Below, piece after piece: positions 1-9,181 of a stretch of DNA of 30,548 nucleotides. Each line of letters begins with the position of its first letter. Position 1 is the stretch's first letter. Where the stretch lies: the IMG/VR virus record IMGVR_UViG_3300003981_000006, positions 1 through 30,548 of that record. One strand, 5' to 3'. Both the position numbers and the translations under genes were made by a program. This DNA is from a virus. Below the pieces are notes generated by a model. That model had not been told where the DNA came from and made no database searches. It saw nothing but the letters and a program-made list of their open reading frames with translations.

Positions 1-629
1 AAATCACCATATTTCAACATATTGTGAATAATGTTATTTTTTAATTTTTTTTGAATATCAAAGTAAATTAAAACTGTTTTCATAAAACTATTAATATTCT
101 TTTTTGTACGTTCTTCAACATTTGAAAGAAGAATATTGGAATCATTTTCTATAATATTAATAAACTGTTTATTTTGAATATCTTTTACAAGAATATTATC
201 TATATAAACTCTCAACATTCTATACGCAATTGGATTAATTTCAGAAATTTCATTATAAAGATTATATACTTGTTTTCTGTTATTTTGAATACTACTATTA
301 TTAAATATTTTTAAAATATCATTTGATTTCGTATTCAAAAGAGTATCAAGATCTTCCGTATGGTCTTCTCTATCAGATATATCTTTTTGTGTTCCAAGAA
401 CATGTGTTAGATTATTTATTTCAACTCGTTGAACATTGCTACTAAATATCTGCATTTCTGTATTTGCATTAACAACATCTTTATAAATGCTATCAAATTT
501 TGAATTAATATCATCTAGTGATTGTAAATCGTCTAGCACATCTATAGCAGCGTCTTGTTTAGGTTGCTCTTGTTGTATTGCATTTTGAGGAACCCCCCAA
601 TTATCAAATTCATTTTCATTTTCATTCAT
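1..629 (-). CDS. Portal protein, N-terminal part (cut by window edge)
   Basis: A reading frame starts with ATG at 629, behind the ribosome binding site AAAGGAAA, and stays open to the left edge (about 209 residues). The first 40 residues are acidic and probably flexible. They are followed by a helical region with the segment EISEINPIAYRMLRVYIDNI (about residues 130-150) and later IIHNMLKYGDF at the edge. Portal proteins of large myoviruses have this pattern: a segment around a conserved P-x-a-x-A-L-D-I-x-A-D-x, then a helix ending in GD-F. The portal forms the dodecameric DNA channel at the capsid vertex and docks the terminase encoded at 17194. The call is from motif resemblance only, and the diagnostic wing and stem are outside the window. 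Confidence 0.6.
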   Translation of the reverse strand, partial: MNENENEFDNWGVPQNAIQQEQPKQDAAIDVLDDLQSLDDINSKFDSIYKDVVNANTEMQIFSSNVQRVEINNLTHVLGTQKDISDREDHTEDLDTLLNTKSNDILKIFNNSSIQNNRKQVYNLYNEISEINPIAYRMLRVYIDNILVKDIQNKQFINIIENDSNILLSNVEERTKKNINSFMKTVLIYFDIQKKLKNNIIHNMLKYGD

Positions 630-646
630 ATAATTTCCTTTAAAAT

Positions 647-1162
647 TTAGTGTTTAAGTGTATCTTGATCTTTACCAGTCATAAAAAATAAATCTTTCTC
701 AGAAGGTTTTTCATCATTATTGAAAAATTTCATATCTATTTTATTAAAATATATCGAAAATTGTTGATGTACATATAATTCAAGCCCCACAGGACTCATT
801 AAATACATTAAATGATTAAACAATTCTTTTGATATTGTTTGTTTTATATCTAAAAAAAATTTTTCTTTTAATTCTTGAAAATCATCCTTTTTTATTTTCT
901 CTTTTTTATATTCTTCAGAACCAACATACTTAGGAAGTATTTCTTTATATAAATAAAAGTCAAATTTATTTTTTAATAAACTATCAAATAATTCTTTTGC
1001 TTTCAAACTATCTTGGATACTTCGATTCTTTAAATTAACTTGTTTATTTTTTTTATCTATATTTAATTGTTTTAATTTTTGAATATTTTCAACCATAAAA
1101 TAAATTAATAAACTCTCAAAACCTATAATTATATATAAGATGTATTGTGTTATATTTTCCAT
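647..1162 (-). CDS. Membrane-anchored protein of unknown function
   Basis: This 171-residue protein has one hydrophobic N-terminal segment (about residues 5-25, rich in I, L, Y and F). A basic, lysine-rich helical region with coiled-coil character follows, then an amphipathic C-terminal half. The start has a good ribosome binding site (AAAGGATTTT-ATG). It lies 17 bases upstream of the portal gene in the same direction and directly downstream of a virion protein gene, so it probably belongs to the structural operon. The layout (anchor plus cytoplasmic helices) could fit an assembly factor or a minor virion protein. I recognise no family and assign no function. Confidence 0.7.
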   Translation of the reverse strand: MENITQYILYIIIGFESLLIYFMVENIQKLKQLNIDKKNKQVNLKNRSIQDSLKAKELFDSLLKNKFDFYLYKEILPKYVGSEEYKKEKIKKDDFQELKEKFFLDIKQTISKELFNHLMYLMSPVGLELYVHQQFSIYFNKIDMKFFNNDEKPSEKDLFFMTGKDQDTLKH

Positions 1163-1198
1163 TAAAATCCTTTATTTTTTATTTAATTTTTATTTGTT

Positions 1199-2584
1199 TT
1201 ATAACGTAAAGGTGTATGAATTTGCAAATCCTTTAACATATCCACTGTCATAATTTTTTACTTCCATTGTATCATCTCTTTTTGCAGCTGTTGTTCCCTC
1301 ATAAGTGATACCACTCAAACCATCAATTTCATCACCTGGATTTTGAACCCCTAGACCATTTGTACCATAAAGGGATTTATTAGCTCCAGCGAATTTTATA
1401 CCTGTTGATTTTACAGATGCTGAAATACTTTGAAACAATTTTTGCATTGCATCGAAAGCTTCTTTTACTGTGTCACTAATTCCAGAAACAGCTTTAGCTC
1501 CAGCAATTACTTGATCTGAACTATTTTTAGCTAAATTAATAGCTGGTTTTACCATCTTAGCTGTTGAGCTAACAATGGTACTTGTGCTTTTTCCTGAATA
1601 ATGGACTGCGAAGTCTTGCATTAATGGAACAATTGTAACTCTAACATCTACTAAAAGAGGCTGTTTAAGACTATTAAACACTGTCTCATAACTTCCTCTT
1701 GATATAGTCATTGCTGCTAATGTACCTATCTTATAATGAGTTATACCATATGCTCTAACATCCCATATAAGAGGCATAGCATATGTTACTCCATTAATTG
1801 TTATTGGACTACCAGCAGCCATTAATGTCAATATAGGAATGGTAATATATTTTAAAACACTTGCTGGACTTCCATCAGGACTTGCCAATTTTATAAATAA
1901 ATTCAAAGTACTATTATAACTACTACTCTCCCAAACATTAGGAGTTGCAAATTGAACTCCTAGAACTCTTCCTGTCAATAATGAGGCTAGTCCTCCACCA
2001 GAACTAGTTGTCAAAGCATCAAGAGCAGTGTCATAACTCATCATTTGAACTTTATTAATCATTGAATTATTTGATTGATTAATTCCTAACTTTTCCATTG
2101 CAGTGTTTGCCAACGATGCGCCCAATCCAGGAAGATTCATACCATTATTATTATCTGAAAAATTATTTGAAATTGTTTCCGTAAATGTACTATCATTTGC
2201 AGCTAGTATTCGAATACTAGAAGAATTTGTCCACTGTTTTATAATATTTGTCATTACTTCATTTGGAATATCTATTCCAAAAGCATCTTTATATTTTTTA
2301 AGAACATCTTTAGATGTTTTTTCTAAATATGCTCCCATCGTTTTTAAAGTATTTTTAAATATTTTAACAGCAGAACTTCCACTATTACCAGCATTATAAA
2401 CATAAAAATTATTCCAATCTGTTTGTCCACTACCAAGACCAATTAAACCTTTATTAATAGTGTATGATGCTGGAATTAAATCAATATATGTTATATCTCT
2501 TAATAATATTTTTCCAAATGTATTATTTTTATCTAATGTTTGTCCATATCCTGGAATTTTTCCAATTAATATTGTGTTTGACAT
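1199..2584 (-). CDS. Virion structural protein, baseplate/tail-tube-cap-like
   Basis: This 461-residue protein is rich in G, S, N and T and has no signal peptide. The middle part (about residues 205-335) has a pattern I associate with baseplate or tail-tube-initiator proteins of contractile phages: LNLFIKLASPDGSP, then a hydrophobic PILTLMAAGSP, then a strand ending WDVRAYGITHYKIGTLAAMT, then SRGSYETVFNSLKQPLLVDV. The last strands read like the conserved core in which a G-x-x-x-x-K-I-G-x-x segment precedes I-x-R-G. The C-terminus is low complexity, with A, K and S. The start has the ribosome binding site AAAGGACAC. It sits between the portal side and a very large virion candidate, in one leftward operon. 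Structural function is likely; the exact baseplate role is uncertain. Confidence 0.5.
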   Translation of the reverse strand: MSNTILIGKIPGYGQTLDKNNTFGKILLRDITYIDLIPASYTINKGLIGLGSGQTDWNNFYVYNAGNSGSSAVKIFKNTLKTMGAYLEKTSKDVLKKYKDAFGIDIPNEVMTNIIKQWTNSSSIRILAANDSTFTETISNNFSDNNNGMNLPGLGASLANTAMEKLGINQSNNSMINKVQMMSYDTALDALTTSSGGGLASLLTGRVLGVQFATPNVWESSSYNSTLNLFIKLASPDGSPASVLKYITIPILTLMAAGSPITINGVTYAMPLIWDVRAYGITHYKIGTLAAMTISRGSYETVFNSLKQPLLVDVRVTIVPLMQDFAVHYSGKSTSTIVSSTAKMVKPAINLAKNSSDQVIAGAKAVSGISDTVKEAFDAMQKLFQSISASVKSTGIKFAGANKSLYGTNGLGVQNPGDEIDGLSGITYEGTTAAKRDDTMEVKNYDSGYVKGFANSYTFTL

Positions 2585-2605
2585 TTGTGTCCTTTATAAA
2601 TTTAT

Positions 2606-5600
2606 CTAATCGAGAGATGATATTTTAAACTTTGTAGCTTCTACTTGGGCAGCAATTTTCATAACTGCTTTTGTCTGTTCTCCGAGTATACCTGTAATTT
2701 CACCAACATTTTTTAAACTTTCTTTATGAGATTTTAGAAATTCTATATATGCTTGTTGTGTTTCTTTACGTTGTTCTGTATTTTGTTTTTTGAATTCGTC
2801 TATTAATTTGTCAAATTTTTTCTGATCCTTTTCTCGATCTTTTGCATCTATTTTACCATCGTGATTTAAATCTGCTTTTTTCAAAAATTCTTTTTGACGT
2901 TCTTCTTCTTCGTGACGTCTATTTATTAAAAACTGTTTTGCTTCTATTGATAATGTTTTACTATCTTTTATTTTTTTTGTTAAACCGTCATCATAACTGG
3001 AAATTTTAGCAATAGAGAATAATTTTTTATCTATACCTAATTTATCCATATGTGTTTGATATTTTTCAGTTTTTGTTTGATTGTATGAATGTTGTGTAGA
3101 ACGCTGTTCTTTACCTGATACTTTTACAGGTGCAACGTCTCCAATATCAACTCCAACAGCTTTTAAAGCAGTTCCAAATATAGGGAATTTTTTTATAAAA
3201 TCATGAAATATTTTTGTCCAATTTGCAGACATTCCCATACCAGCAAGAGCCATAATACCACCAATTAATTTCAATTGTGGAGCAGGCGAAAGAGCGAGTA
3301 AACCTGTTCCAATAGCAGACATATAAGTACCAATTTTTTGACGAAGAGATTGTTTCTCTTCGTTACCCTCTTTTTCTTCTCCTGAAAAATAAGGAGAAAC
3401 AACACCTAAAATTTTATCAACTGATTTTTTAATAAATGGAAGTTTTTCATATGCTAAATATCCCATACCAGCAATAGCGGCTAGTTTTGAAACTTTTGGA
3501 TATTTTCTTGTTAATGCAAAAACAGATCCGAAAATTTGCCCAATTTTCGGTACTATTATAGGACCTGCTTTACCAAGCATTTTCTCAGCAAATGTACCAA
3601 CTTTTGAAAATGCTCCCATTAGCCCACCGACAGCTAATGTTTTCCCTTTTTGAATATTTTTAGAAACAACTTCTGTGCCTTTGTTTAAAAAACTACCTTT
3701 TGATTTTTTTTCTTCATTTACCAATTCAATAATACCATCAAAAGCTTTAAGCATATGTTGTTTATACTGTTCTTCTTTTTCTTTATCGGAATTTGCTTGT
3801 AATGATAAACCAGAAGTATTTTTTGCAAATTTTAAATGTTCTTTTTTTAATATATGAGCAGATTCTGCAAACTTTTTCTGATATTCTTTTTTATTTCTTG
3901 GATCGCTTTCAATAGCTGTGTCATATTTTTCACGAAGAGATTGTAAATTTTCTTTGAATAAAGTTTTTTGATTTTTAGTAGCTGTTTTTAAACTTGAAAT
4001 ATTCCCTGTAACAGAATCAAAAACTTTTGGTTGTTTTTGTTTTATATTTTTAGCATTTCCACCATTAAGATCAACCAATTCTTCAAGAAGTTTATTTCTA
4101 TGTTCATCTAAAGAAATACTATTTAAAAATAATTGAGGGAATTGAATATCTATGAAAGAAGTTGAATTACTAGCCTCTCCAAAATTAACATCAGAAAAAG
4201 CTTCTTCATCTATATTATTTAGCAATTTATTTTTATTTTCTTCTTTTAATTGCTTTCTTTCTTCTTCTAATTTTTTTTGAGCAGTATCAGCTGTTATATA
4301 GGCAGCAAGTGTTCCAAAAATAGGAATGTTTCCAACAACATCAAGTATTTTATCTTCAATTTTTTTAAATTTTGTATTATTATTTTCAGTATCGTAAATA
4401 TCTTGTGTTCTGTTGAAGAACCCTTTACCATCAATATTATTTCCACGATCATCTAATTTTAATTGGAGAATTTGTTGAATTAAACTAGCAGAAAATGTTT
4501 GAACTGCTAATTGTTTCTCTTCAACTGTTTCACCTTTTGATAGAATTTGTCCAACATCCATCTCTGCTAGTTGAGCCATAGCTGTTGGTATATTTAATTG
4601 AGTTGCTGATGTTGTTTGAGCCTCTTCAATTTTTGAATCTTCATCAAGTCCGTAACGAGCTTTGATTAGTTTTAATGAAGAGTTCCCAAACAGCCCTCCA
4701 GTAAGCATTTTAATAGGATTGAAAATAGTTCCCATAGCACTAATTTTATCAGCACCTGAATAAACACTATCTTTTATATTATCTATAAAATCTTCCAAAG
4801 ACTCAAAAGAACTTTCAACACTACCTTTTTTTCTATGGTTTGTGTAGTTATTGGTTGTTGTAAATTCAGAAGTTTTATTTTCATTTAATAGATCTAATAT
4901 TTCATTATGAGTAACTTTTGATTTATTAGTATCATTTGATACTGAAAGCATATCATAGAGTGCTGGTAATATAGCTAATCTTTTTGCCATATTTTGAAAA
5001 TAGCCAAGAGCTAGTGTTTCATATGGAGATAATTGTCCAGTAACAGACAATAAATTGATTTGAGAGGAAGCACTTTGCATTGTATCATATTTTTCAATAG
5101 CCTGATTTGAACTGGCAGGTCTACCTATATCAGATACTCTATAATTATATTTTTTATTATCTTGACCATTAGCTTTATTTTTTATTGATTTTGTAAGTTT
5201 TGATCCAAGAGAAGTTGCAAGCATATATGGAAGCATTCCAAGCATTTGTGCACTTCCACCACCTAACCAATCAGCTGCACCTTTTATAGCACTACTTCCT
5301 GTCATATCTCCTAAATGTCCAACAGCACTCTGCATTAAAGCGTTTTGATTACTATGACCACCTGTTAATGGAGCTAGATAATTTGCTCCAGCCATTTGAT
5401 TTGCTGCCATATAAGCAGCTCCACCAACATTACTAAAAGAACCTCTCATTTTTCCAAGAGTCATTAAAGTTGCAGGATTAAAAGCAGCTTGTCCAGTAAG
5501 TGCTTGGGCTGCATAACCAAGACCAAAAGCTCCGGAAGCTGCATTACCAATAGATTTACCTGCATTTAATACACTATCAGTTGCTTGCATTCCAGAAACA

Positions 5601-5923
5601 TGTCCACCAAAACGAAGATTTCTATTTCTAGCATTCTCATCTTGTGTGTTTTTAGCAGCTTGTTTTTCTTGTGCTCTAAATAATAATGGTGATGCTAAAG
5701 CTCCAAGAGCACTTCCACCCATCATGGCATAATCGCCTAATTTATCAAAACCTGTGCTAGAAAGGGCAGATTGAGCAAATGTTCCAGCCATTGGAGCCAT
5801 TAATCCAGGTACTAATAGTTTTTTTAGTTTTTTTTCATAGAGACTACCAACTTTACTATTATCATGATCATCTTCTAAACGTTGTGCTAGTGTTTTTGTG
5901 TATTCACTATTATTTGCGCCCAT
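2606..5923 (-). CDS. Very large virion protein with hydrophobic segments and an EF-hand-like loop (tape-measure or internal protein candidate)
   Basis: This protein has 1105 residues. The first 240 are rich in A, G, M and L with several hydrophobic stretches (about 35-55, 85-95, 125-145, 225-245). The middle (about 270-760) is charged and helical, with likely coiled coils. Hydrophobic segments return at about 800-960 (for example AAIAGMGYLAYEKL and LKLIGGIMALAGMGM). Near residue 1035 is a 12-residue loop DLNHDGKIDAKD, which matches the calcium-binding D-x-N-x-D-G-x-I-D-x-x-D pattern of EF-hand and dockerin loops. A helix-rich tail ends the protein. Alternating coiled coils and membrane-like helices fit a tape-measure or ejected internal protein. 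The start follows the ribosome binding site ACAGGAGTATTC, and a terminator for the upstream gene lies just before it. Confidence 0.5.
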   Translation of the reverse strand: MGANNSEYTKTLAQRLEDDHDNSKVGSLYEKKLKKLLVPGLMAPMAGTFAQSALSSTGFDKLGDYAMMGGSALGALASPLLFRAQEKQAAKNTQDENARNRNLRFGGHVSGMQATDSVLNAGKSIGNAASGAFGLGYAAQALTGQAAFNPATLMTLGKMRGSFSNVGGAAYMAANQMAGANYLAPLTGGHSNQNALMQSAVGHLGDMTGSSAIKGAADWLGGGSAQMLGMLPYMLATSLGSKLTKSIKNKANGQDNKKYNYRVSDIGRPASSNQAIEKYDTMQSASSQINLLSVTGQLSPYETLALGYFQNMAKRLAILPALYDMLSVSNDTNKSKVTHNEILDLLNENKTSEFTTTNNYTNHRKKGSVESSFESLEDFIDNIKDSVYSGADKISAMGTIFNPIKMLTGGLFGNSSLKLIKARYGLDEDSKIEEAQTTSATQLNIPTAMAQLAEMDVGQILSKGETVEEKQLAVQTFSASLIQQILQLKLDDRGNNIDGKGFFNRTQDIYDTENNNTKFKKIEDKILDVVGNIPIFGTLAAYITADTAQKKLEEERKQLKEENKNKLLNNIDEEAFSDVNFGEASNSTSFIDIQFPQLFLNSISLDEHRNKLLEELVDLNGGNAKNIKQKQPKVFDSVTGNISSLKTATKNQKTLFKENLQSLREKYDTAIESDPRNKKEYQKKFAESAHILKKEHLKFAKNTSGLSLQANSDKEKEEQYKQHMLKAFDGIIELVNEEKKSKGSFLNKGTEVVSKNIQKGKTLAVGGLMGAFSKVGTFAEKMLGKAGPIIVPKIGQIFGSVFALTRKYPKVSKLAAIAGMGYLAYEKLPFIKKSVDKILGVVSPYFSGEEKEGNEEKQSLRQKIGTYMSAIGTGLLALSPAPQLKLIGGIMALAGMGMSANWTKIFHDFIKKFPIFGTALKAVGVDIGDVAPVKVSGKEQRSTQHSYNQTKTEKYQTHMDKLGIDKKLFSIAKISSYDDGLTKKIKDSKTLSIEAKQFLINRRHEEEERQKEFLKKADLNHDGKIDAKDREKDQKKFDKLIDEFKKQNTEQRKETQQAYIEFLKSHKESLKNVGEITGILGEQTKAVMKIAAQVEATKFKISSLD

Positions 5924-5997
5924 GAATACTCCTGTTTTTATTTGCGTTTAATACTTTGTTTGACTTTTCAAAAAGAGATATAAAAATTAAGGACAGG

Positions 5998-6029
5998 AAA
6001 AACACATGAGAAAATTCTCATGTGTTTAT
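5998..6029 (-). terminator. Leftward intrinsic terminator
   Basis: A perfect 13-base-pair stem (6000-6012 with 6015-6027) is followed, on the leftward strand, by a run of T. It lies just after the stop codon of the gene at 6032-6898 and before the start of the 1105-residue gene, so it separates two transcription units or attenuates between them. Confidence 0.8.
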
Positions 6030-6031
6030 TT

Positions 6032-6898
6032 CTATAATGCGAATGTATCAAATTCACCGACTTCTTCAATTTTTTCAGAATATTCTAAATTAACCATCCC
6101 AATAGTAGAAACAGTTTTTATCCAGATATCATCACCATTTTGATAAAATTCTAGATAAAATTCATCAGGTTTAGAAAATGCAAAAGGATTAAATATTTTA
6201 TAAATTTTAGTCTCTTCTTCAGTTTTCATAAACTCTTGTTTAAAAATATCATCAGATGTACTAATACTAATAATATTAAAATTGCTATCAATTTCAAATT
6301 TTAAATAATCTGACTCAACGGCTTTACTAGCATTTTGAATAGTATCTACAAAATCAAGAGAGACTTCATTTCTATTACGCAATTCGCCTAGTCCAGGAGC
6401 CCCAATTGTCATAGTTCCTTGTGTTTCAGCTTGTGGCAGAGTAATACTAGTACTTGGATTATTATCAACCAAAGAAGTAATTAAATATCTTGAATTAGCA
6501 TTATCTTTTACAAATAAAACATTATCACCGCCTTTAATTAATGAAAGTAATTTAATATTTTTTGATGGATCAACTATATCAAGATCATGATTTTCAAAAA
6601 AAATACTTAAATCTGCATAAATATACCCAGCATTTTTTACTAAATTTAATTTTCCTTCTCTGATATGAATAACATCTTGAGATGTTGTTCCAGCAGAAAG
6701 AAAACTAAGAATTTTAATAAAACCTCCATAAAGACTACTTTGAATCATACCAATATTTGATTGTTCTGTATTGGTAGGAACCGATTGTTGTTGGGGTTGT
6801 TGTTGAGTTTGACTAGCTTTAAACTCATCAAGACTTTGAGTTGTTTCTTGTGTATTTTGAACATTTAGATTATTAATATCTAATTCTAAGTTTTCCAT
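6032..6898 (-). CDS. Unknown protein with Q-rich linker
   Basis: This protein has 288 residues. The first 50 are low complexity with glutamine runs (QTQQQPQQQS), a likely flexible linker. The rest looks like beta-rich globular sequence with alternating hydrophobic residues (for example NLVKNAGYIYADLSIFFEN and FEIDSNFNIISISTSDDIF). There are no membrane segments, signal peptide or cysteine motifs. The start has the ribosome binding site AAAAAGGATTAAA. It is the last gene of the leftward run that begins at the helicase and is followed by a strong terminator. It lies beside virion genes and could be a structural or head-decoration protein. I do not recognise the family. Confidence 0.7.
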   Translation of the reverse strand: MENLELDINNLNVQNTQETTQSLDEFKASQTQQQPQQQSVPTNTEQSNIGMIQSSLYGGFIKILSFLSAGTTSQDVIHIREGKLNLVKNAGYIYADLSIFFENHDLDIVDPSKNIKLLSLIKGGDNVLFVKDNANSRYLITSLVDNNPSTSITLPQAETQGTMTIGAPGLGELRNRNEVSLDFVDTIQNASKAVESDYLKFEIDSNFNIISISTSDDIFKQEFMKTEEETKIYKIFNPFAFSKPDEFYLEFYQNGDDIWIKTVSTIGMVNLEYSEKIEEVGEFDTFAL

Positions 6899-6937
6899 TT
6901 TAATCCTTTTTTATTTTTTTATAATTTATGCGTTATA

Positions 6938-7273
6938 TTATACATCTATTTCAGGTAATGTACCTTGATTTGGATGTTCACCAGGTTTTTTAACATCATT
7001 AAGTACTTGATTTTTATATTCATTATATCTTTCAACAATTTCTTTTGAAATTTCATCAGACTCTAGTACTGTTATTACATGTTTTTTAGCGAATTCTTTA
7101 TATTCTAGTAATGCGCCTGTGAAAAGTGAAAGATAAGGTATCATACCAAGTCCTCCACTCATTGGGTCAAGCATAAGACTCATTGGATGGTGTATTGTGA
7201 TAACCTCATCATTATCACTATCAACAACATTTCCTATAATATTTTCACCATTTACTAATTGAATAATTTCCAT
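6938..7273 (-). CDS. Sm-like (LSm/Hfq-fold) phage protein
   Basis: This 111-residue protein opens with EIIQLVNGENIIGNVVDS, followed by VITIHHPMSLML, a glycine- and methionine-rich turn, PYLSLFTG, and a C-terminal helix VERYNEYKNQVL. This layout (x-x-L-x-N-G-x-x-I-I-x-x-V, then a strand with x-x-x-P, then a G-rich loop and a C-terminal YxxY/Q helix) matches the small Sm-like proteins common in T4-like and marine phages. Sm-fold proteins form rings; in phages their partner is unknown, and RNA binding would be a guess. It has its own promoter-like motif just upstream (7301-7320) and a ribosome binding site CAAGGAAA. Confidence 0.6.
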   Translation of the reverse strand: MEIIQLVNGENIIGNVVDSDNDEVITIHHPMSLMLDPMSGGLGMIPYLSLFTGALLEYKEFAKKHVITVLESDEISKEIVERYNEYKNQVLNDVKKPGEHPNQGTLPEIDV

Positions 7274-7300
7274 TTTTTTTCCTTGTTTTTTATTTATCTT

Positions 7301-7320
7301 AATATATCTATATTGTTAAT
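7301..7320 (-). promoter_or_regulatory. Promoter-like TATAGATATATTA motif before the Sm-like gene
   Basis: Read leftward this is ATTAACAATATAGATATATT, about 30 bases before the start codon. The same core TATAGATAT occurs in several other non-coding regions of the window (near 11860, 12080, 12140, 12412 and 22027), usually upstream of genes. It overlaps a perfect palindrome at 7312-7337. Confidence 0.5.
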
Positions 7321-7337
7321 TTTTAAAAATTAACAAT
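7312..7337. repeat. Perfect 26-bp palindrome at the 7323-7640 stop codon
   Basis: ATTGTTAATTTTT pairs with AAAAATTAACAAT, with no loop bases unpaired. It spans the stop codon of the upstream gene and abuts the promoter-like motif. It could be an operator, or a weak terminator. Confidence 0.55.
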
Positions 7338-7640
7338 AATATTATTTCCATTTTGTGTAAAGCTAATAGTAGGTATTGATGCTTCTGGGCTCTCACCAAC
7401 TTCTTTTAAAATTTCTGACGCTTTAATCGCATAAAATTCAATAATAAAATCCACAAATGAATCATACTGAACTACACTTCCATTGTTTTTCATAAATAAG
7501 TTTAAATCATCTAATGTAATTTCATTATTTATAAGAATGATATTTTTATTTGCCATTGTAACAATTGGAACTGAGCCTAATTTAAACATTAGAAGTTTCT
7601 CAAATAATTTTGTAATTATTTTATTTTTATCTACTTGCAT
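7323..7640 (-). CDS. Small unknown protein, 105 residues
   Basis: I chose the start at 7640 (MQVDKNKIITKLFEK...) because a clear ribosome binding site, AAAAGGAAATATC, stands directly before it. An in-frame ATG 33 bases upstream would overlap the preceding gene and lacks such a site. The protein alternates hydrophobic and charged residues (KLFEKLLMFKLGSVPIVTM, then FVDFIIEFYAIKASEIL) and ends with a strand-like NIIVNF. There are no membrane segments or cysteines. It is part of the leftward operon between the Q/N-rich protein and the Sm-like gene. No family recognised. Confidence 0.65.
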   Translation of the reverse strand: MQVDKNKIITKLFEKLLMFKLGSVPIVTMANKNIILINNEITLDDLNLFMKNNGSVVQYDSFVDFIIEFYAIKASEILKEVGESPEASIPTISFTQNGNNIIVNF

Positions 7641-7666
7641 GATATTTCCTTTTATTTTTTTAAATT

Positions 7667-8110
7667 TTACCATGAACTAAAAACATCTGTATTTACAGGT
7701 GCTTCTGTTGTTTGTGGTTGTGAAACAGGATTACGTTGTTCATTTACATTTCTATTATTTGGTCCAATAGAAGTTGTATTTGAAGTTAGATTAGAATTGT
7801 TTGTTTGAATAATTTCATCACTTTCTACTTCTTTAGCAAAGAATGAGTAAATTGGGTCCAATTTCAAATTTTTAATAGCTAGTAAAATAAAAGCATTTCT
7901 TAATGGTTCTGAAATACTATTGAGAATATCATCCGTTTCGTTATCAAGATCTGTACAAAATGTTGTCTGACCTTTTTGAAAATTTGGCGAAAGTGGAGGA
8001 TGTGGTGAATTTTCAATAGGAATACTATAATTTTGATTTTGTTGCATTTGCATCGGTTGTGTATTCGACTGCATATTTTGGTTGTAATTTGATTGCATAT
8101 TTTGCTGCAT
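7667..8110 (-). CDS. Q/N-rich, largely disordered unknown protein
   Basis: This 147-residue protein begins with about 28 residues made almost only of Q, N, M, S and Y, followed by a proline-rich stretch (SPHPPLSPNF). The only part that looks folded is residues 50-97, with the helical core ILNSISEPLRNAFILLAIKNL. The last 50 residues are again N, S, T, Q and P rich. The start follows AAAAAGGAAATAAAT. It lies between ParM and the 105-residue gene. Possible roles include a partner or adaptor for the ParM-like filament, but this rests on neighbourhood alone. Confidence 0.65.
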   Translation of the reverse strand: MQQNMQSNYNQNMQSNTQPMQMQQNQNYSIPIENSPHPPLSPNFQKGQTTFCTDLDNETDDILNSISEPLRNAFILLAIKNLKLDPIYSFFAKEVESDEIIQTNNSNLTSNTTSIGPNNRNVNEQRNPVSQPQTTEAPVNTDVFSSW

Positions 8111-8142
8111 ATTTATTTCCTTTTTATTTAATAGAATTTATG

Positions 8143-9180
8143 CTAAGCTAGCATAAATCCTCTGACATTTGAATATAACCTTTCTTCATCTACAAAATCA
8201 ACATTTGGTGGGAATTGAGTACCATATAGAAGATTTGCACCGCCTCCTGCAAAAATTACTTTTTCTGAAGTACTAAGCAATTTTCTTTCTCTGACAAGAA
8301 TACTGTTTTTTAGTTTTTTAAGAAAGTTATTTTTTAATTCAAAAATAATAGATTTTACCTTTTCTTGATCGACTCCATTATAAATAAATTTATTTTTTAG
8401 AAAAATTTGAAGAGCTTCGTTATCAGAAAAAGACATACCGTATTCATTTTCAAGAAAATCAGAAAATGATTTAATAATTGAGGATACTCCATGACCCGGA
8501 AAACTTCGAGAATTATTTTTTTGTGGAATACCTTCATTAAAATATAAAACATTAATTGTGTTATATCCAATATCTAAAATCATTGCACTATCTGGATGTT
8601 GAATTTTTTTAGATTGAATATAATCAATATACGCTCCAGCACCTTGAGGAATAATTTTTATATTATTAAATTTAAAAGTTCTTCCATCGATAACAAATTC
8701 TGAAATTCTTGCAATATATTCGTCTTTATTTTTCCAATCCGCAAGAGACAAACCAATCCGAAGTTCAATATGATCTTGTTCTTCTTTATTAAAATTAATA
8801 GCTTTTAATTTAAATAAAATACTAAAAAGAATAATTGGATCATATTTATATTTAAATTTATAATCTAATGTACTAAATGATTCTCCAGCATTTGCACCAA
8901 CAAGAAGATCCTCATTTTCGAATAAGAATGACGTATTTGTACCATAACTTAATCCAGTATCAATATTAAAATTAATGGCAGTTGGTTCAGTCATAAATTG
9001 CCCCAGAAATCCTATTTTACTTGAACTATATCCAAGATCAATTCCAATAGGAGTAATTGAATTAATATCAAGACATATATTATAATCATTATATTTTTCA
9101 TAATTAATTGTTTTTGCCGGCTGACCAGGACTTGTTTGTTTATTTAAATGAACTTCCTGTCCTTGAGGTTTATTTTCCAT
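8143..9180 (-). CDS. parM-like: Actin-like ATPase, ParM/StbA type
   Basis: This 345-residue protein has the motifs of the actin/Hsp70 fold in order: phosphate-1 loop GIDLGYSSSK (residues 46-55), connect region with IGLSLADW and IIPQGAGAYIDY (about 143-187), phosphate-2 loop MILDIGYNTINVLYF (200-214), and adenosine motif VIFAGGGANLLYG (308-320). Length and motif spacing fit ParM/StbA-type plasmid and phage actins rather than MreB. Members polymerise with ATP and move or hold DNA, usually with a small DNA-binding adaptor and a repeat centromere. No such adaptor is recognisable here; the flanking genes are candidates by position. The first 35 residues are an extra, polar N-terminal extension. 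Ribosome binding site: AAAAAGGATATAAA. Confidence 0.85.
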   Translation of the reverse strand: MENKPQGQEVHLNKQTSPGQPAKTINYEKYNDYNICLDINSITPIGIDLGYSSSKIGFLGQFMTEPTAINFNIDTGLSYGTNTSFLFENEDLLVGANAGESFSTLDYKFKYKYDPIILFSILFKLKAINFNKEEQDHIELRIGLSLADWKNKDEYIARISEFVIDGRTFKFNNIKIIPQGAGAYIDYIQSKKIQHPDSAMILDIGYNTINVLYFNEGIPQKNNSRSFPGHGVSSIIKSFSDFLENEYGMSFSDNEALQIFLKNKFIYNGVDQEKVKSIIFELKNNFLKKLKNSILVRERKLLSTSEKVIFAGGGANLLYGTQFPPNVDFVDEERLYSNVRGFMLA

Positions 9181-9181
9181 T

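Noticed and set aside
2103-2399. Opposite-strand open frames over the virion, beta' and primase genes
   Set aside because: They mirror the codon pattern of the real genes, have no ribosome binding sites and no family features.
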